In this document: positions 25,469 to 34,297 of the stretch, one piece after another | Layout of the letters: the number at the start of each line of letters is the position of its first letter | Numbering within the stretch: position 1 is the stretch's first letter | Origin: Bog-756 sp963769905 | GTDB lineage: Bacteria; Actinomycetota; Acidimicrobiia; Acidimicrobiales; RAAP-2 | Length of the DNA: 64,000 nt | NCBI GenBank assembly: GCA_963769905.1 | Contig: CAVYNG010000002.1 | Span: forward strand, 2,294,001 to 2,358,000 | Reading direction: 5' to 3' | The notes under the pieces: generated by a model | What the model was told of the DNA's origin: nothing | The model's input: the letters and a program-made list of their open reading frames with translations, nothing else | Database searches by the model: none | Program-made: the position numbers and the translations under genes

Positions 25469-25987
25469 TCACTCAGGTATCGGGTGCCCGGGCCGAAGGG
25501 TAGGAGCATTCTGGTAAGTCATCACTCGAACGCGACGGCCGCCGCCGTCGACCGGACCGATCAAGTTGGCCTCGTGATCACCGACGTCGAAACGCTCGAG
25601 GATCGAACCCTCGACCCAGGAGGCACAGTCGTCCAAGATCGGTGCACCGGTCTTCCCGCGATGCCAGCGACACTCTCGAAACTTGTCGACCGAATCGCCG
25701 GTCACTTCTCCGAAGAGCGACGCCAGCTCGATCTGCTGTTCACCAAGAAGGTGGATTCCGAGGCAACTCGACCGAGACGCAACGGTGTAGGTGTGGTTCT
25801 CCTTCGAAAGGCAGACCAGAAAGCGGGGCGGAAGGATGCTGCACTGGGTGGCGAAACCGACGAGGCAGCCGGCCACCTCTCCGTCGGAAGCTGCGGTGGT
25901 CACCACGTAGAAGGAGGTCTCGACGGACGATGTGAACGCGTGGAGCGCGCTCTGGAGCGCGTCGAGCTCATCCCCCATCGGTGCCAC
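25469..25987 (-). CDS. flavin reductase-like FMN-binding protein
   Basis: A 172-residue protein of the flavin reductase/FMN-binding split-barrel family. SFYVVTTAASDGEVAGCLVGFATQCSILPPRFLVCLSKENHTY, then GIHLLGEQQIELASLFGEVTGDSVDKF, cover the usual FMN and dimer contacts. It probably reduces FMN/FAD with NAD(P)H or serves as a partner of an oxygenase. Its ATG at 25987 overlaps the end of the YihY gene, so both are in one operon. Confidence 0.88.
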   Translation of the reverse strand: MAPMGDELDALQSALHAFTSSVETSFYVVTTAASDGEVAGCLVGFATQCSILPPRFLVCLSKENHTYTVASRSSCLGIHLLGEQQIELASLFGEVTGDSVDKFRECRWHRGKTGAPILDDCASWVEGSILERFDVGDHEANLIGPVDGGGRRVRVMTYQNAPTLRPGHPIPE

Positions 25988-27077
25988 CCCTCTCCGTCTC
26001 TCGGTCCGACCAGACCGTGTCTCCGCCTGATCGGACCGAGTCTTCGCCCGATCGGGCGTGTCGATCCTCAGACACCCGGCGATTCGATGCCGATTTGGAG
26101 GAGCTCCCGGAGCTTGCCGGCTCGGAGGGGTCCTCCCCGAAGGTCACCCGAATCCGTTGGTCCTTCCGTCGAACTTCCTGCTGGGCGATGTCGCGAAGGA
26201 CCTGGTCGTCGGCCGGAGTCGGCTCTCCGCCCGGAAGTGTCCGCGGCCAGAGCCGACGGGCGAGGACCGAGTTGAGCTCGGCTCCGTAGAGACTGAGCTT
26301 CGCCAGCAGGAACAGGAATCCGACCAGCCCGATCACGACGCCGAATTGGCCGTAGGTCTCGGTGCTGTGCCGGAGTTGATGTTGGACCAGCCCGACCGCC
26401 AGCGTGATCAACAGTGTGAACCCGACCGACCCGAAGAGGGCACCCGCGGCGAAGCTCAGGGGTGGCCGCTTGGCCGGGGTCAACACGAGGAAGGCAGCCA
26501 AGTAGAAGACGGCGTTGATGACGATCATCGCAACGATCAGCAGGGCTTCGGCCCAGGGGGGTGCGCCCGAGCCCGTTGCAAGAGCCGCCAACGGCGCATT
26601 CGCGACAAAGCAACTTCCGATCGTGATCAACCCGAGGAGGCTCCGACCGAGGCGGACGGGAAGCTTCGGGAGGTCGAGCGTCGGAACGCTCCACACCTGG
26701 GCCATCGCTTCCTGTGCCGTCAAGGTGGCCCCCTGCGCGCCGTAGACGAGACCGAGGAGTCCGACGATCAACGCCACCGGGCTGCCATGCAAGGTGGATG
26801 ACCGCTGCGGATTGAACTCGGCACCGATGACCGGAAACGAGTGAAGGGTCGTCACGAGGCTGTTGCCCAGTGAGGGAGCGCCGATCAGACTGAGGATCGT
26901 AATGGCGGCAAGAATCGTCGGATAGATCGCGATGAAACCGTACCAACCGATCGAGATGACAAATCGGTTCGCGTGGTCGTCCCCGAACTTCTTCGAAACC
27001 GCATAAGCGACAGCGGACACGGTGTGATCGCGCTGCCACGCATCGAGGGAGGCAACCGCCGACCGAGTTCGGTTCAC
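25968..27077 (-). CDS. YihY/UPF0761 (BrkB-like) membrane protein
   Basis: A 369-residue integral membrane protein. Hydrophobic segments include FIAIYPTILAAITILSLIG, ALIVGLLGLVYGAQGA, ALLIVAMIVINAVFYLAAFL and FGVVIGLVGFLFLLAKLSLYGAELNS, the last being the family signature. About six membrane passes are followed by an Arg/Asp/Ser-rich cytoplasmic tail of about 80 residues with repeated DR/SG motifs. Function unclear despite the old ribonuclease BN name. First gene of an operon with the flavin reductase. Confidence 0.9.
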   Translation of the reverse strand: MNRTRSAVASLDAWQRDHTVSAVAYAVSKKFGDDHANRFVISIGWYGFIAIYPTILAAITILSLIGAPSLGNSLVTTLHSFPVIGAEFNPQRSSTLHGSPVALIVGLLGLVYGAQGATLTAQEAMAQVWSVPTLDLPKLPVRLGRSLLGLITIGSCFVANAPLAALATGSGAPPWAEALLIVAMIVINAVFYLAAFLVLTPAKRPPLSFAAGALFGSVGFTLLITLAVGLVQHQLRHSTETYGQFGVVIGLVGFLFLLAKLSLYGAELNSVLARRLWPRTLPGGEPTPADDQVLRDIAQQEVRRKDQRIRVTFGEDPSEPASSGSSSKSASNRRVSEDRHARSGEDSVRSGGDTVWSDRETERGGTDGG

Positions 27078-27302
27078 TCGTCAGATTCTCCGAGACGGGA
27101 CGCTCCGCACTGCCAAGTCCAGCTGTCCCGCAAATGCGGACATGACTTTCATGCGCCCTAAACACCACATACCCGAGTGATCAGACGCGGAAACGGAGGA
27201 TCTGTCAAGCAAACATTTCGTACGTGTTTGGAGTCCTTCGATAGCGGGAAGAACGGGCGGGGAGAACGGTGCGTCACCCAGCTGGAGTAGGAGGCGAGAT
27301 AG

Positions 27303-27554
27303 ATGGCCGGTGGACTGGCAGCAAGCATCGTCGTGTTCGCGGTAGGCGCAGTGTTGGACTTCGCGATTACGACCAATCCCGACCAGCATGGATTCGACCT
27401 TCAGACGATCGGCGTCATCCTGATGATTGCAGGTGCCGTCGGTGCGGTCCTCTCGATCATCGGATTCTTGGTCGGAGTAGGACCGCGCCGTCATCGGACA
27501 ACCGTCGACGACGGGCGGGGAAACGTCGTCCGGAGGGATGACACCTACATCTGA
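27303..27554 (+). CDS. DUF6458-like two-TM small membrane protein
   Basis: An 83-residue protein. GLAASIVVFAVGAVLDFAI and IGVILMIAGAVGAVLSIIGFLVGV are two membrane segments with a loop containing a HGFDLQTIG motif, followed by a basic tail. This is the actinobacterial DUF6458 pattern. GGAGG lies eight bases before the ATG. The following SGNH gene overlaps its 3' end by 17 bases. Confidence 0.82.
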   Translation: MAGGLAASIVVFAVGAVLDFAITTNPDQHGFDLQTIGVILMIAGAVGAVLSIIGFLVGVGPRRHRTTVDDGRGNVVRRDDTYI

Positions 27555-28455
27555 TATCTCGACTCCGCCCAACTCGGCCCAGAGAAACGTCGAGCGGGAG
27601 GAGCCGGCCGCACGCCCGGCGCTCGACCGAGAGCCGGGCATTCCGGATCTCTTGCGCCGGCGCGTCTTCGTCGCGCCCGTCCTGGTCGCCTTGTGCGTCC
27701 TGATCCTGGCTGTCGCGTCCTTCGCTGTCTGGAACCGCTACTTCGACGAGGCATCCCCGTCCGTTCCCGGTATGTCGTGTCCGCAGATCGTGCGACCGAC
27801 CGGCCATCTTCCTCTGGTCGCTCCGGGCGTCCGACGCGTCGCACTGATCGGCGACTCGATCATGTTCCAGGCGTCTTGTGCAGTGGCGGCAAGTCTGGCG
27901 AGCGTTGGGATCGAGACCATTCGCTATGCGGTCCCGGGAACGGGGCTCCTCTCGGGTGCTGTCGACTGGGTCAAGGCAACGGCCTTCATCATGGCGGCTG
28001 AGCATCCCAATGCGGTCATCGGCATCTTCGTCGGCAACTACTGGCCACCATCACCTTCGGACGCGTTCTATGAGACCGTCCCCCGCAACAGCCCCGCTTT
28101 CTATGCGGCCTGGCAGCAGCGAGCCATCCGGCTCTCGAACGAGGTCCGTGGCGCCGGAGCGCAGATGTACTGGGTGAGCCCTCCGCCCATCCAGTCGCCG
28201 CTGCTGAACCATGCCCAACAAATCTTCGACGGATTCAAAGCGATTCCTGGGGACCAGACCGTCGATGCGGGACCCGTGCTCGCGGGCTCGAGCGGCCAGG
28301 AGGTCCCGAGCAAGACCACCTGTGGAACGAGCCAGGTCTTGCGGACGAGCGACGATATCCACCTCACCGACGAAGGTGCGCGGATCTACGGCGAAGAGAT
28401 CGCCCATCTCTTCACCGCGCAGAACGGACTCCTGACAAGTCCGAAGCCCTGCTGA
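27538..28455 (+). CDS. membrane-anchored SGNH hydrolase
   Basis: A 305-residue protein with a cytoplasmic N-terminus of about 43 residues, one membrane segment (VLVALCVLILAVASFAVW) and an extracellular SGNH domain. Visible blocks are VALIGDSIMFQ (nucleophile Ser), GIFVGNYWPP (Asn block) and SDDIHLTDEGA (Asp-His). Likely acts on cell-envelope polymers. Overlaps the DUF6458 gene, so translation is probably coupled; a later start would still keep the membrane segment. Confidence 0.83.
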   Translation: MTPTSDISTPPNSAQRNVEREEPAARPALDREPGIPDLLRRRVFVAPVLVALCVLILAVASFAVWNRYFDEASPSVPGMSCPQIVRPTGHLPLVAPGVRRVALIGDSIMFQASCAVAASLASVGIETIRYAVPGTGLLSGAVDWVKATAFIMAAEHPNAVIGIFVGNYWPPSPSDAFYETVPRNSPAFYAAWQQRAIRLSNEVRGAGAQMYWVSPPPIQSPLLNHAQQIFDGFKAIPGDQTVDAGPVLAGSSGQEVPSKTTCGTSQVLRTSDDIHLTDEGARIYGEEIAHLFTAQNGLLTSPKPC

Positions 28456-28736
28456 TCCCACCGCGTTCGGGCGGCGTCGTGAGCTCGCGGCTCTGGAGAT
28501 CTGTTCGAGGGTCGCTCAGCACCTCGCCTCTCTGTGAACTTTCTCCGAACTCCTGCCTGTGGGCAGAACGGTCCCTGAAGAGCCTCGTCGGGAGTGAACA
28601 AAGTCGTCGCGCACTTCGTAGTGCTTCGCAGTTCGCGCGAGGGACTCCCCACCCGCGCCCGCTCCGGGGACCCGATGAACCCTGGCTGGCCCCGGAGAAC
28701 CCTCTCCGCTCGCTCCCCGCTCGGCCGCCGTCGGCG

Positions 28737-28742
28737 TAGGGT
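28737..28742 (+). promoter_or_regulatory. -10 box of leaderless promoter
   Basis: TAGGGT, six bases, then GTG at 28749; no ribosome binding site. The 290 bp upstream to 28456 hold no gene. Confidence 0.55.
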
Positions 28743-28748
28743 GGGTCC

Positions 28749-29192
28749 GTGGCAGCGCCGGAAGAGTACGAGCCCAGTCCGTGGGAATGGGTCCGCGACC
28801 AGGTCGACGCCTACGAGCGGTCCGAGGGGCGTGAAGGGACGACGCTGCAGGACACCGACATGCCGGTCGTGATCCTCACCCACCGAGGCAACAGGACCGG
28901 AAAGATCCGAAAGACGCCGGTCATGAGGGTCGCGCACGGTGGTCTCTACGCCCTCGTCGCTTCACTCGGAGGGGCTCCGAAGAACCCAGTCTGGTACTAC
29001 AACCTGAAAGCCCATCCCGATGAAGTCCGCCTCCAGGACGGCCCGGAGTCCTTTCAAGTCGCAGTGCGCGAGTTGGACGGGCCTGAACGTGACGAGTGGT
29101 GGGGGCGCGCAGTCGCCGCCTATCCGCCGTACGCGGAGTACCAGACCAAGACCGACCGACGCATCCCGGTCTTCGTGGCGACCCCTGTCTGA
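28749..29192 (+). CDS. deazaflavin (F420)-dependent nitroreductase-family protein
   Basis: A 147-residue split-barrel protein of the DDN/FDOR-A type. MPVVILTHRGNRTGKIRKTPVMRV is the F420-phosphate-binding region, GGAPKNPVWYYNLKAHPDEV the family signature, and RDEWWGRAVAAYPPYAEYQTKT the C-terminal block. Reduces quinones or nitro compounds with F420H2 in relatives. It has a leaderless promoter and no operon partner. Confidence 0.92.
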   Translation: MAAPEEYEPSPWEWVRDQVDAYERSEGREGTTLQDTDMPVVILTHRGNRTGKIRKTPVMRVAHGGLYALVASLGGAPKNPVWYYNLKAHPDEVRLQDGPESFQVAVRELDGPERDEWWGRAVAAYPPYAEYQTKTDRRIPVFVATPV

Positions 29193-29237
29193 CCGGCGTT
29201 GACAGCCACCTCCCTCGCGGAGGAGCGACGACGCTGC

Positions 29238-29606
29238 TCAGGACTGGCGTCGGTGAGCGACCTGGAACACATTGCCGAACCGGTCGCGGATCATGGCGCG
29301 ACGATCCCCATACGGAGTGTCGAGGGGCGCCTCGATGCTGCTTGCCCCAGAAGTCATCGCCTGGCGGTACGCCCCATCGGCGTCCTCCACGTAGACATAG
29401 AGGAACGCAGGGAAGGGATCGCGCTCACCTACCTCGGACACCATGACGAGCGAGTCCCCGATCCTGACCTCGACGGGGCGGTCTCGATGGATCTCGCCGG
29501 TGGCTCCGAACACCGAGCGAAGGAACTCGAGTTCCGCGGCGAGGTCGGCGACAACCATACGGGGAGTCACCGACCGGAATTCGGGAGGAGGGTCGGGATG
29601 CCTCAT
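29238..29606 (-). CDS. VOC family protein (PhnB-like)
   Basis: A protein of about 122 residues. FRSVTPRMVVADLAAELEFLRSVFG, the middle VEVRIGDSLVMVSEVG, and DTPYGDRRAMIRDRFGNVFQVAH follow the PhnB-like VOC pattern (YGDR...D..GN). I start at the ATG at 29606, which follows a CATACT -10 box by six bases; the upstream extension to 29747 is low-complexity. Confidence 0.85.
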   Translation of the reverse strand: MRHPDPPPEFRSVTPRMVVADLAAELEFLRSVFGATGEIHRDRPVEVRIGDSLVMVSEVGERDPFPAFLYVYVEDADGAYRQAMTSGASSIEAPLDTPYGDRRAMIRDRFGNVFQVAHRRQS

Positions 29607-29612
29607 CCATTG

Positions 29613-29618
29613 AGTATG
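29613..29618 (-). promoter_or_regulatory. -10 box of leaderless VOC promoter
   Basis: CATACT on the minus strand, six bases, then ATG at 29606. Confidence 0.45.
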
Positions 29619-29766
29619 GACCCGTCGCGCTCCCGAAGCTCGAGGAAGCGCGTGGGCAGGCGAACCGATGACGCTTCCGTCGAGCCGGCGCCGCCTCGGT
29701 GAACACCAACGGATGGCCGGCAGAGGATCCCTCTCGAACTCGATCAAGCGGCTGGTGCCGCAACCC

Positions 29767-30459
29767 GTGACACTCCATCTAGATTTCTACCGAGTGATTT
29801 CCCAAATCTACGGAGTAACGACCGTCGCGGACGCGCTCGCGGTCGATCGCCTGGGTCCCGACCACATTGGCATCGTCCTCGACGAAGGTGTTGACACCTG
29901 GGACAGCGTCGACCAGGCAACGGCGGTGGCCATCGCGCAGTCGATTGACCACGCCCGCGTGGTTTGCCTTTCACTCGCTACTGACCCCGAGCGAGTCGTC
30001 GCGACTCACAACCTGCTGAGCCCCGCGATTCTCCACCTCGCGCGTGCGCACCAGATGACCACAGAGGTCTTGGCCTCGATTCATGAGCAGGTCAGCCCCA
30101 CCGAGTTGATGTTGACGGTGCCAGTTTCCGATAACGACGCCGTCGATGTCGCTTCGGGATTGGCTCAACTCGCGGACTACCTGTTGCTTGACAGCTCCGA
30201 CCCCGTAACCGGCGTCGTCGGCGCGACCGGGTTGGTCCACGACTGGGAACTCAGCGCACGAATTGTGCAGCGAGTCGACCGCCCGGTAGTGCTCGCTGGT
30301 GGGTTGGGACCCGACAACGTGGCAGAGGCCATTCGAATGGTAAGGCCTGCCGGCGTGGACTCCGAGACCCGGACCAGTCGAGCCGACGATCGGCGTCGGA
30401 AGGATCTGTCGAAGGTGGAAGCGTTCATCGCGGAAGCTCAGCGCTCCGCGCCGATCTAG
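29767..30459 (+). CDS. TrpF-like (phosphoribosylanthranilate isomerase family) protein
   Basis: A barrel protein of about 230 residues. IYGVTTVADALAVDRLGPDHIGIVLD mirrors the TrpF first strand, and RPVVLAGGLGPDNVAEAIRMV, AGVDSETRTS and KDLSKVEAFI match the phosphate-binding end. The catalytic Cys region (usually KICG) is changed to SQIYG, so it may not be a tryptophan enzyme. No other trp gene is near. The start is unsure: GTG 29767 aligns best, with GTG 29755 and ATG 29713 as alternatives. Confidence 0.75.
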   Translation: MTLHLDFYRVISQIYGVTTVADALAVDRLGPDHIGIVLDEGVDTWDSVDQATAVAIAQSIDHARVVCLSLATDPERVVATHNLLSPAILHLARAHQMTTEVLASIHEQVSPTELMLTVPVSDNDAVDVASGLAQLADYLLLDSSDPVTGVVGATGLVHDWELSARIVQRVDRPVVLAGGLGPDNVAEAIRMVRPAGVDSETRTSRADDRRRKDLSKVEAFIAEAQRSAPI

Positions 30460-30725
30460 GCGCCACGAAGCTCTACGGTCGACAATCCATGGGTCCGGGT
30501 GGCCGGGTCCTCGATCAGTCGAAGGAAAAGCTCGTCACAAGCCTCGTCCTCGGTTTCAAAACGACACTCGTCGATGCGTCTGCCTCCGTCTGCGAAATAG
30601 ACGCTCCACGCGCCATCCTCCACCGCCAGAACGTACGTCTCGTCGGGTAGTCCGCCGTCGAACGAATAGGACGTCGACAGGAGCTGCTCGCGCATGGCGG
30701 CGGCCCGTAGCTGGTCCCGAGTCAC
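30456..30725 (-). CDS. hypothetical protein, immunity-like
   Basis: An 89-residue protein: SFDGGLPDETYVLAVEDGAWSVYFADGG and a DEACDELFLRLIEDP helix. This resembles small actinobacterial proteins found beside secreted toxins, but I cannot name a family. The start GTG at 30725 overlaps the stop of a 64-residue frame upstream (GTGA). It converges with the TrpF-like gene with a 4-base overlap. Confidence 0.65.
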   Translation of the reverse strand: MTRDQLRAAAMREQLLSTSYSFDGGLPDETYVLAVEDGAWSVYFADGGRRIDECRFETEDEACDELFLRLIEDPATRTHGLSTVELRGA

Positions 30726-30916
30726 TGGTCGAACTCCAGTAGACCAAGAGTGCCCATACGCATTCCATCGGCATTGGAGAGGGCCCGCTGTAATGGCCGC
30801 AAAAGGAGCACACGATCAAGTTGCGTCGGCCCTTCTTGCGGAGGGGCAGGCCGGAGAAGCAGTGCTCGACGGTGATGCGGCGGATCAGCTGCGGTTGAAG
30901 AGATGGCCAGGTTCAT
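30722..30916 (-). CDS. possible small coupled ORF
   Basis: A 64-residue frame ending in ADGMRMGTLGLLEFDQ, whose stop overlaps the GTG of the next gene. The tail looks protein-like but the first 45 residues are Arg/Leu/Pro-rich. It may be the decayed end of a longer partner gene; another frame contains a CSFCGH knuckle. The 240 bp further upstream, to 31156, hold nothing I can support. Confidence 0.25.
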   Translation of the reverse strand: MNLAISSTAADPPHHRRALLLRPAPPQEGPTQLDRVLLLRPLQRALSNADGMRMGTLGLLEFDQ

Positions 30917-31156
30917 GAAGCGCAGCCCGCACCCGTCGGTCCAGGGGTGCAGCAGCCAGCGATCGATGCGTCCAGCTCCTCGGCGAGGTCGTCGACGCGC
31001 TCTCCGACCGGCATCCGGACATCACGGCCTGATTCTCGAGGTGACCGGCACCAATCGGCGATGGGCACAGCTCGCCGGTGGGACAGGAGCCTCTTGCAGA
31101 GTCTGCGTGACTCAGTCATGGTCGGAGTGGCACATGCGACGGAGGAAGGGATTCCG

Positions 31157-31593
31157 ATGCCTGATACCCAGAGAGCCGGACCGGTGAAGGTCCAACAGCA
31201 CATTCGTCAAGCGATCAGCCTTCACGGGCTGCGAGATCAGATCCAGAGGGTCGACGGGGTCAATGCCAAGATCGCCGTCTTCCTCACCAACATCGTGGGG
31301 TCAATGTGGTGTGCCTACGCGTTTGCGGTCCTCGCCGTCTTTGGATTACCTGCGGCACTGAAGCCCGGCGGCGAAGGAATCATCGCTTGGATTGCGCAGA
31401 CTTTCCTGCAGTTGGTCCTGCTGTCCGTCATCATGGTGGGGCAGAACGTGCAGACGAGGCGAGCGACGTGCGATCGAAGAGCACCTACGCAGATACTGTG
31501 CAGATACTCGATCGACTCGACATCCACACCCAAGGTGGGATCAAAGATCTCGCCGATCGGATCGATGATCTAGAAACAAAGATCGGCGGTTAG
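31157..31593 (+). pseudogene. small two-TM membrane protein, frameshifted
   Basis: The first frame starts ATG at 31157 behind GGAGG and encodes a soluble helix, then NIVGSMWCAYAFAVLAVFGLPA and IAWIAQTFLQLVLLSVIMVGQNVQ, two membrane segments of the DUF1003-like family. The usual C-terminus (ASDVRSKSTYADTVQILDRL ... DLETKIGG) is in a different frame to 31593. The switch lies at about 31450-31465, with no homopolymer. A one-base indel is the simplest reading. Confidence 0.75.
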
Positions 31594-31703
31594 TAGCTCA
31601 TCTCTCGGCGAAACCGCCGGGACCGATCCCGTAATGCACCCTCTCCCGACGTTGTCGTGCAGTCGCCGTCGATGCATCCTGATCGGAATCTCGACGGCTG
31701 TCG

Positions 31704-31709
31704 TAGGGT
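31704..31709 (+). promoter_or_regulatory. -10 box of leaderless promoter
   Basis: TAGGGT, six bases, then GTG at 31716. Confidence 0.55.
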
Positions 31710-31715
31710 CATTGC

Positions 31716-32003
31716 GTGGAGTTCAGCCGGGAACTGCGCCCGCACGTCTTGGCTGGTGACATAACCGTGACGTTCCGACTGTGGCGACGGCCGAAGGTGA
31801 AATCGAGCGGTCGGTACCGCGTGGGCGTCGGTCAAATCGAGGTCGACTCAGTCGAACTAGTTCCATTCAGTTCAATCGACGACGCTGACGTCCGTCGGGC
31901 TGGCGAAGCAGACCTCGAATCTCTCCGACGACTGGCCTCCCACGCCGGTCCAATCCACGATGAAACACTCCTCTACCGGATCGAATTCCATGTCGTTGGA
32001 TAA
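31716..32003 (+). CDS. ASCH-domain (PUA-like) protein
   Basis: A 95-residue beta-barrel protein. It contains RPHVLAGDITVTFRLWRRPKVKSSGRYRVGVGQIEV, the G-K/R loop of ASCH domains, then DDADVRRAGEADLESLRRL and a final YRIEFHVVG strand. ASCH proteins bind RNA or modified bases. Leaderless promoter; no operon partner. Confidence 0.83.
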   Translation: MEFSRELRPHVLAGDITVTFRLWRRPKVKSSGRYRVGVGQIEVDSVELVPFSSIDDADVRRAGEADLESLRRLASHAGPIHDETLLYRIEFHVVG

Positions 32004-32224
32004 GTCGGTTCCCTCGGCGGCACCACAACCCACGTTCGGGGGACTTGGGACCGTCAACAGCTCATCTCATCTGCACCCTCGGGACCGGAGGCAAGACCTC
32101 TTGCGCAAGGCCCCTGACATCTCCCTCACGCCAGGGATAGTCTCCGAAGGGTTACGACCGACAGCGGCGAGCGGCCGATGCTGGCTGCCGTGGCCTCATC
32201 AGCAGTCCACCTTGGAGGTGTGAA

Positions 32225-32521
32225 ATGAGATTCGTCCAATTGATCGAGTTCAAGACCAAAGACATCGATGCGTTCAACAGGACCCTCGACGAGTGGCTCG
32301 CCAAGACCAGTGGTGTTCGCACGCCCACCCGGGCCCTTCAAGGGCGGGACCGGGACAATGACCATACCTACATCCACATCGTCGAGTTCCCGTCCTATGA
32401 CGAAGCCATGCAGAACTCGAACCGACCCGAAACGGCCGAGTTCGCTGCTCAGCTGGCAAAGCTTTGTGACGGCGCTCCAATCTTCCGCAACTTGGACGTG
32501 ACCCGAGAAGAGGACATGTAG
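32225..32521 (+). CDS. small dimeric barrel protein
   Basis: A 98-residue protein: RFVQLIEFKTKDIDAFNRTLDEWLAKT, HTYIHIVEFPSYDEAMQNSNRPETAEFAAQL and a final FRNLDV strand. This is the EthD/ABM-like ferredoxin barrel common in actinobacteria. GGAGG lies about seven bases before the ATG. Function unknown. Confidence 0.8.
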   Translation: MRFVQLIEFKTKDIDAFNRTLDEWLAKTSGVRTPTRALQGRDRDNDHTYIHIVEFPSYDEAMQNSNRPETAEFAAQLAKLCDGAPIFRNLDVTREEDM

Positions 32522-32672
32522 CACTCCGCAGTCGGGAGCGAAGACACGCCGGGCGATCTGGTCGCCGCTCCGCGAGCCTAGACCCTCGTGCGGCTTACCC
32601 CTTGGGTCGGGACAGGCCGGTTGGGTTGCCTTCAGGATGAGGCCTCGATAACAACCTGCACGCTTGCGCCCT

Positions 32673-32678
32673 TATTGT
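32673..32678 (+). promoter_or_regulatory. -10 box of leaderless promoter
   Basis: TATTGT, six bases, then ATG at 32685. Confidence 0.55.
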
Positions 32679-32684
32679 TGCACT

Positions 32685-33317
32685 ATGGGTGACACTCCTC
32701 GTCACGGCGCGGACGCATTGCCGATTGGTCCAGACCGGAGGGTTGAGTTCGACTCGGCTTACGAGGGAACGCCGCCCTGGGACATCGGGCACCCCCAACC
32801 AGAGTTCTCGGCATTGGCACAGTCAGGAGCCCTGGTTGGTCGTGTCCTCGACGTGGGATGCGGTACGGGCGAACACGCTCTGATGGCCGCCGAGCTCGGC
32901 CTTGATGTGACCGGGATCGACTCATCGCCGAAGGCGATCCGCCTTGCTGAGAGAAAGGCCCAAGAGCGAAGCCTCGGTCCCCGCTTCCTCGTGGCGGACG
33001 CCCTGGATCTCGACTCGCGTCACGAACAGTACGACACCGTGTTGGACTGCGGTTTGTTCCACGTGTTCGATGACCGCGACCGGGCGCGCTTTGTCAAGAG
33101 CCTCCATGCAGCCGTTGTTCCTGGGGGTCGCTACTTCATGCTGTGCTTCAGCGACCAACAGCCCGGCGACTGGGGACCCCGGCGAGTGCCGAGGAGCGAG
33201 ATCCAGTCGAGTTTCGCCGAAGGGTGGCGGATCGAGTCGATCGAGACTTCCCGGATCGAGATCACCATCGACCCCGAGGGAGCACGGGCCTGGCTGGCGA
33301 TCATTGCGAGGACCTAG
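32685..33317 (+). CDS. class I SAM-dependent methyltransferase
   Basis: A 210-residue methyltransferase. The opening EFDSAYEGTPPWDIGHPQPEFSALA is typical of the TehB/thiopurine-methyltransferase-like group; VLDVGCGTGEHALMAAELG is the SAM motif, VTGIDSSPKAIRLA the acidic loop, DTVLDCGLFHVF and GGRYFMLCFSDQQPGDWGPRRV follow. Likely a small-molecule methyltransferase. Leaderless promoter places the start at ATG 32685. Confidence 0.9.
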   Translation: MGDTPRHGADALPIGPDRRVEFDSAYEGTPPWDIGHPQPEFSALAQSGALVGRVLDVGCGTGEHALMAAELGLDVTGIDSSPKAIRLAERKAQERSLGPRFLVADALDLDSRHEQYDTVLDCGLFHVFDDRDRARFVKSLHAAVVPGGRYFMLCFSDQQPGDWGPRRVPRSEIQSSFAEGWRIESIETSRIEITIDPEGARAWLAIIART

Positions 33318-33460
33318 TCGAGTGTCGGGATTTGGCGATCCGGTCGAAGGTGCCCGACGTGCAGCTCCAGGTCGGGGTCGACGTGCATGTCGATCGACCG
33401 GAAGAACGCCGGCACCACGCGGCCGCTGTGGGAGCGGTGTGCGAACGAGCAAGCCGCTCC
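33314..33460 (-). pseudogene. remnant of an unidentified gene
   Basis: A minus-strand frame with no start codon, open from about 33460 to the stop at 33314. It encodes VVPAFFRSIDMHVDPDLELH and a further short tail that looks like genuine protein. Upstream frames are disordered, so it is likely the 3' fragment of a decayed gene. The family is not recognised. It overlaps the methyltransferase stop codon. Confidence 0.35.
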
Positions 33461-33575
33461 AGCTCAGCCCGCTGTCCAACCCGTCGTCTCCAAAGCCCCA
33501 GCCGCAGCCACGATCCCACCCACACTTCGACAGATCACCGTTTGAGCGACACACCGCCCCTGTACCCATCGCCGG

Positions 33576-33581
33576 TACTCT
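33576..33581 (+). promoter_or_regulatory. -10 box of leaderless promoter
   Basis: TACTCT, six bases, then ATG at 33588. Confidence 0.55.
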
Positions 33582-33587
33582 TGCCAA

Positions 33588-34136
<549 letters not shown>

Positions 34137-34297
34137 CCATCGGGTTTGCCAGCCCGACCGGCCGCATCATGGAGCCCCGCTTCGCGGCTGTTGCGCGCCT
34201 CAGTCGGTCTGCCAGGTCCTCAGCTCCGACAGCCCCGCTTACCGGCTACCAAAGGGGTCGCCCGCCCACTCGTCTGACGTCTCTCCACCTGTTCACT

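Noticed and set aside
25012..25509. 166-residue minus-strand frame containing Lys-Pro-Thr-Thr-Arg repeats
   Set aside because: It arises from the 15-bp repeat in a frame that overlaps the real 54-residue membrane protein gene, which has the better ribosome binding site and family match.
29767..30459. Part of a tryptophan operon
   Set aside because: Neighbours are a VOC protein and an immunity-like protein; no trp gene is present.
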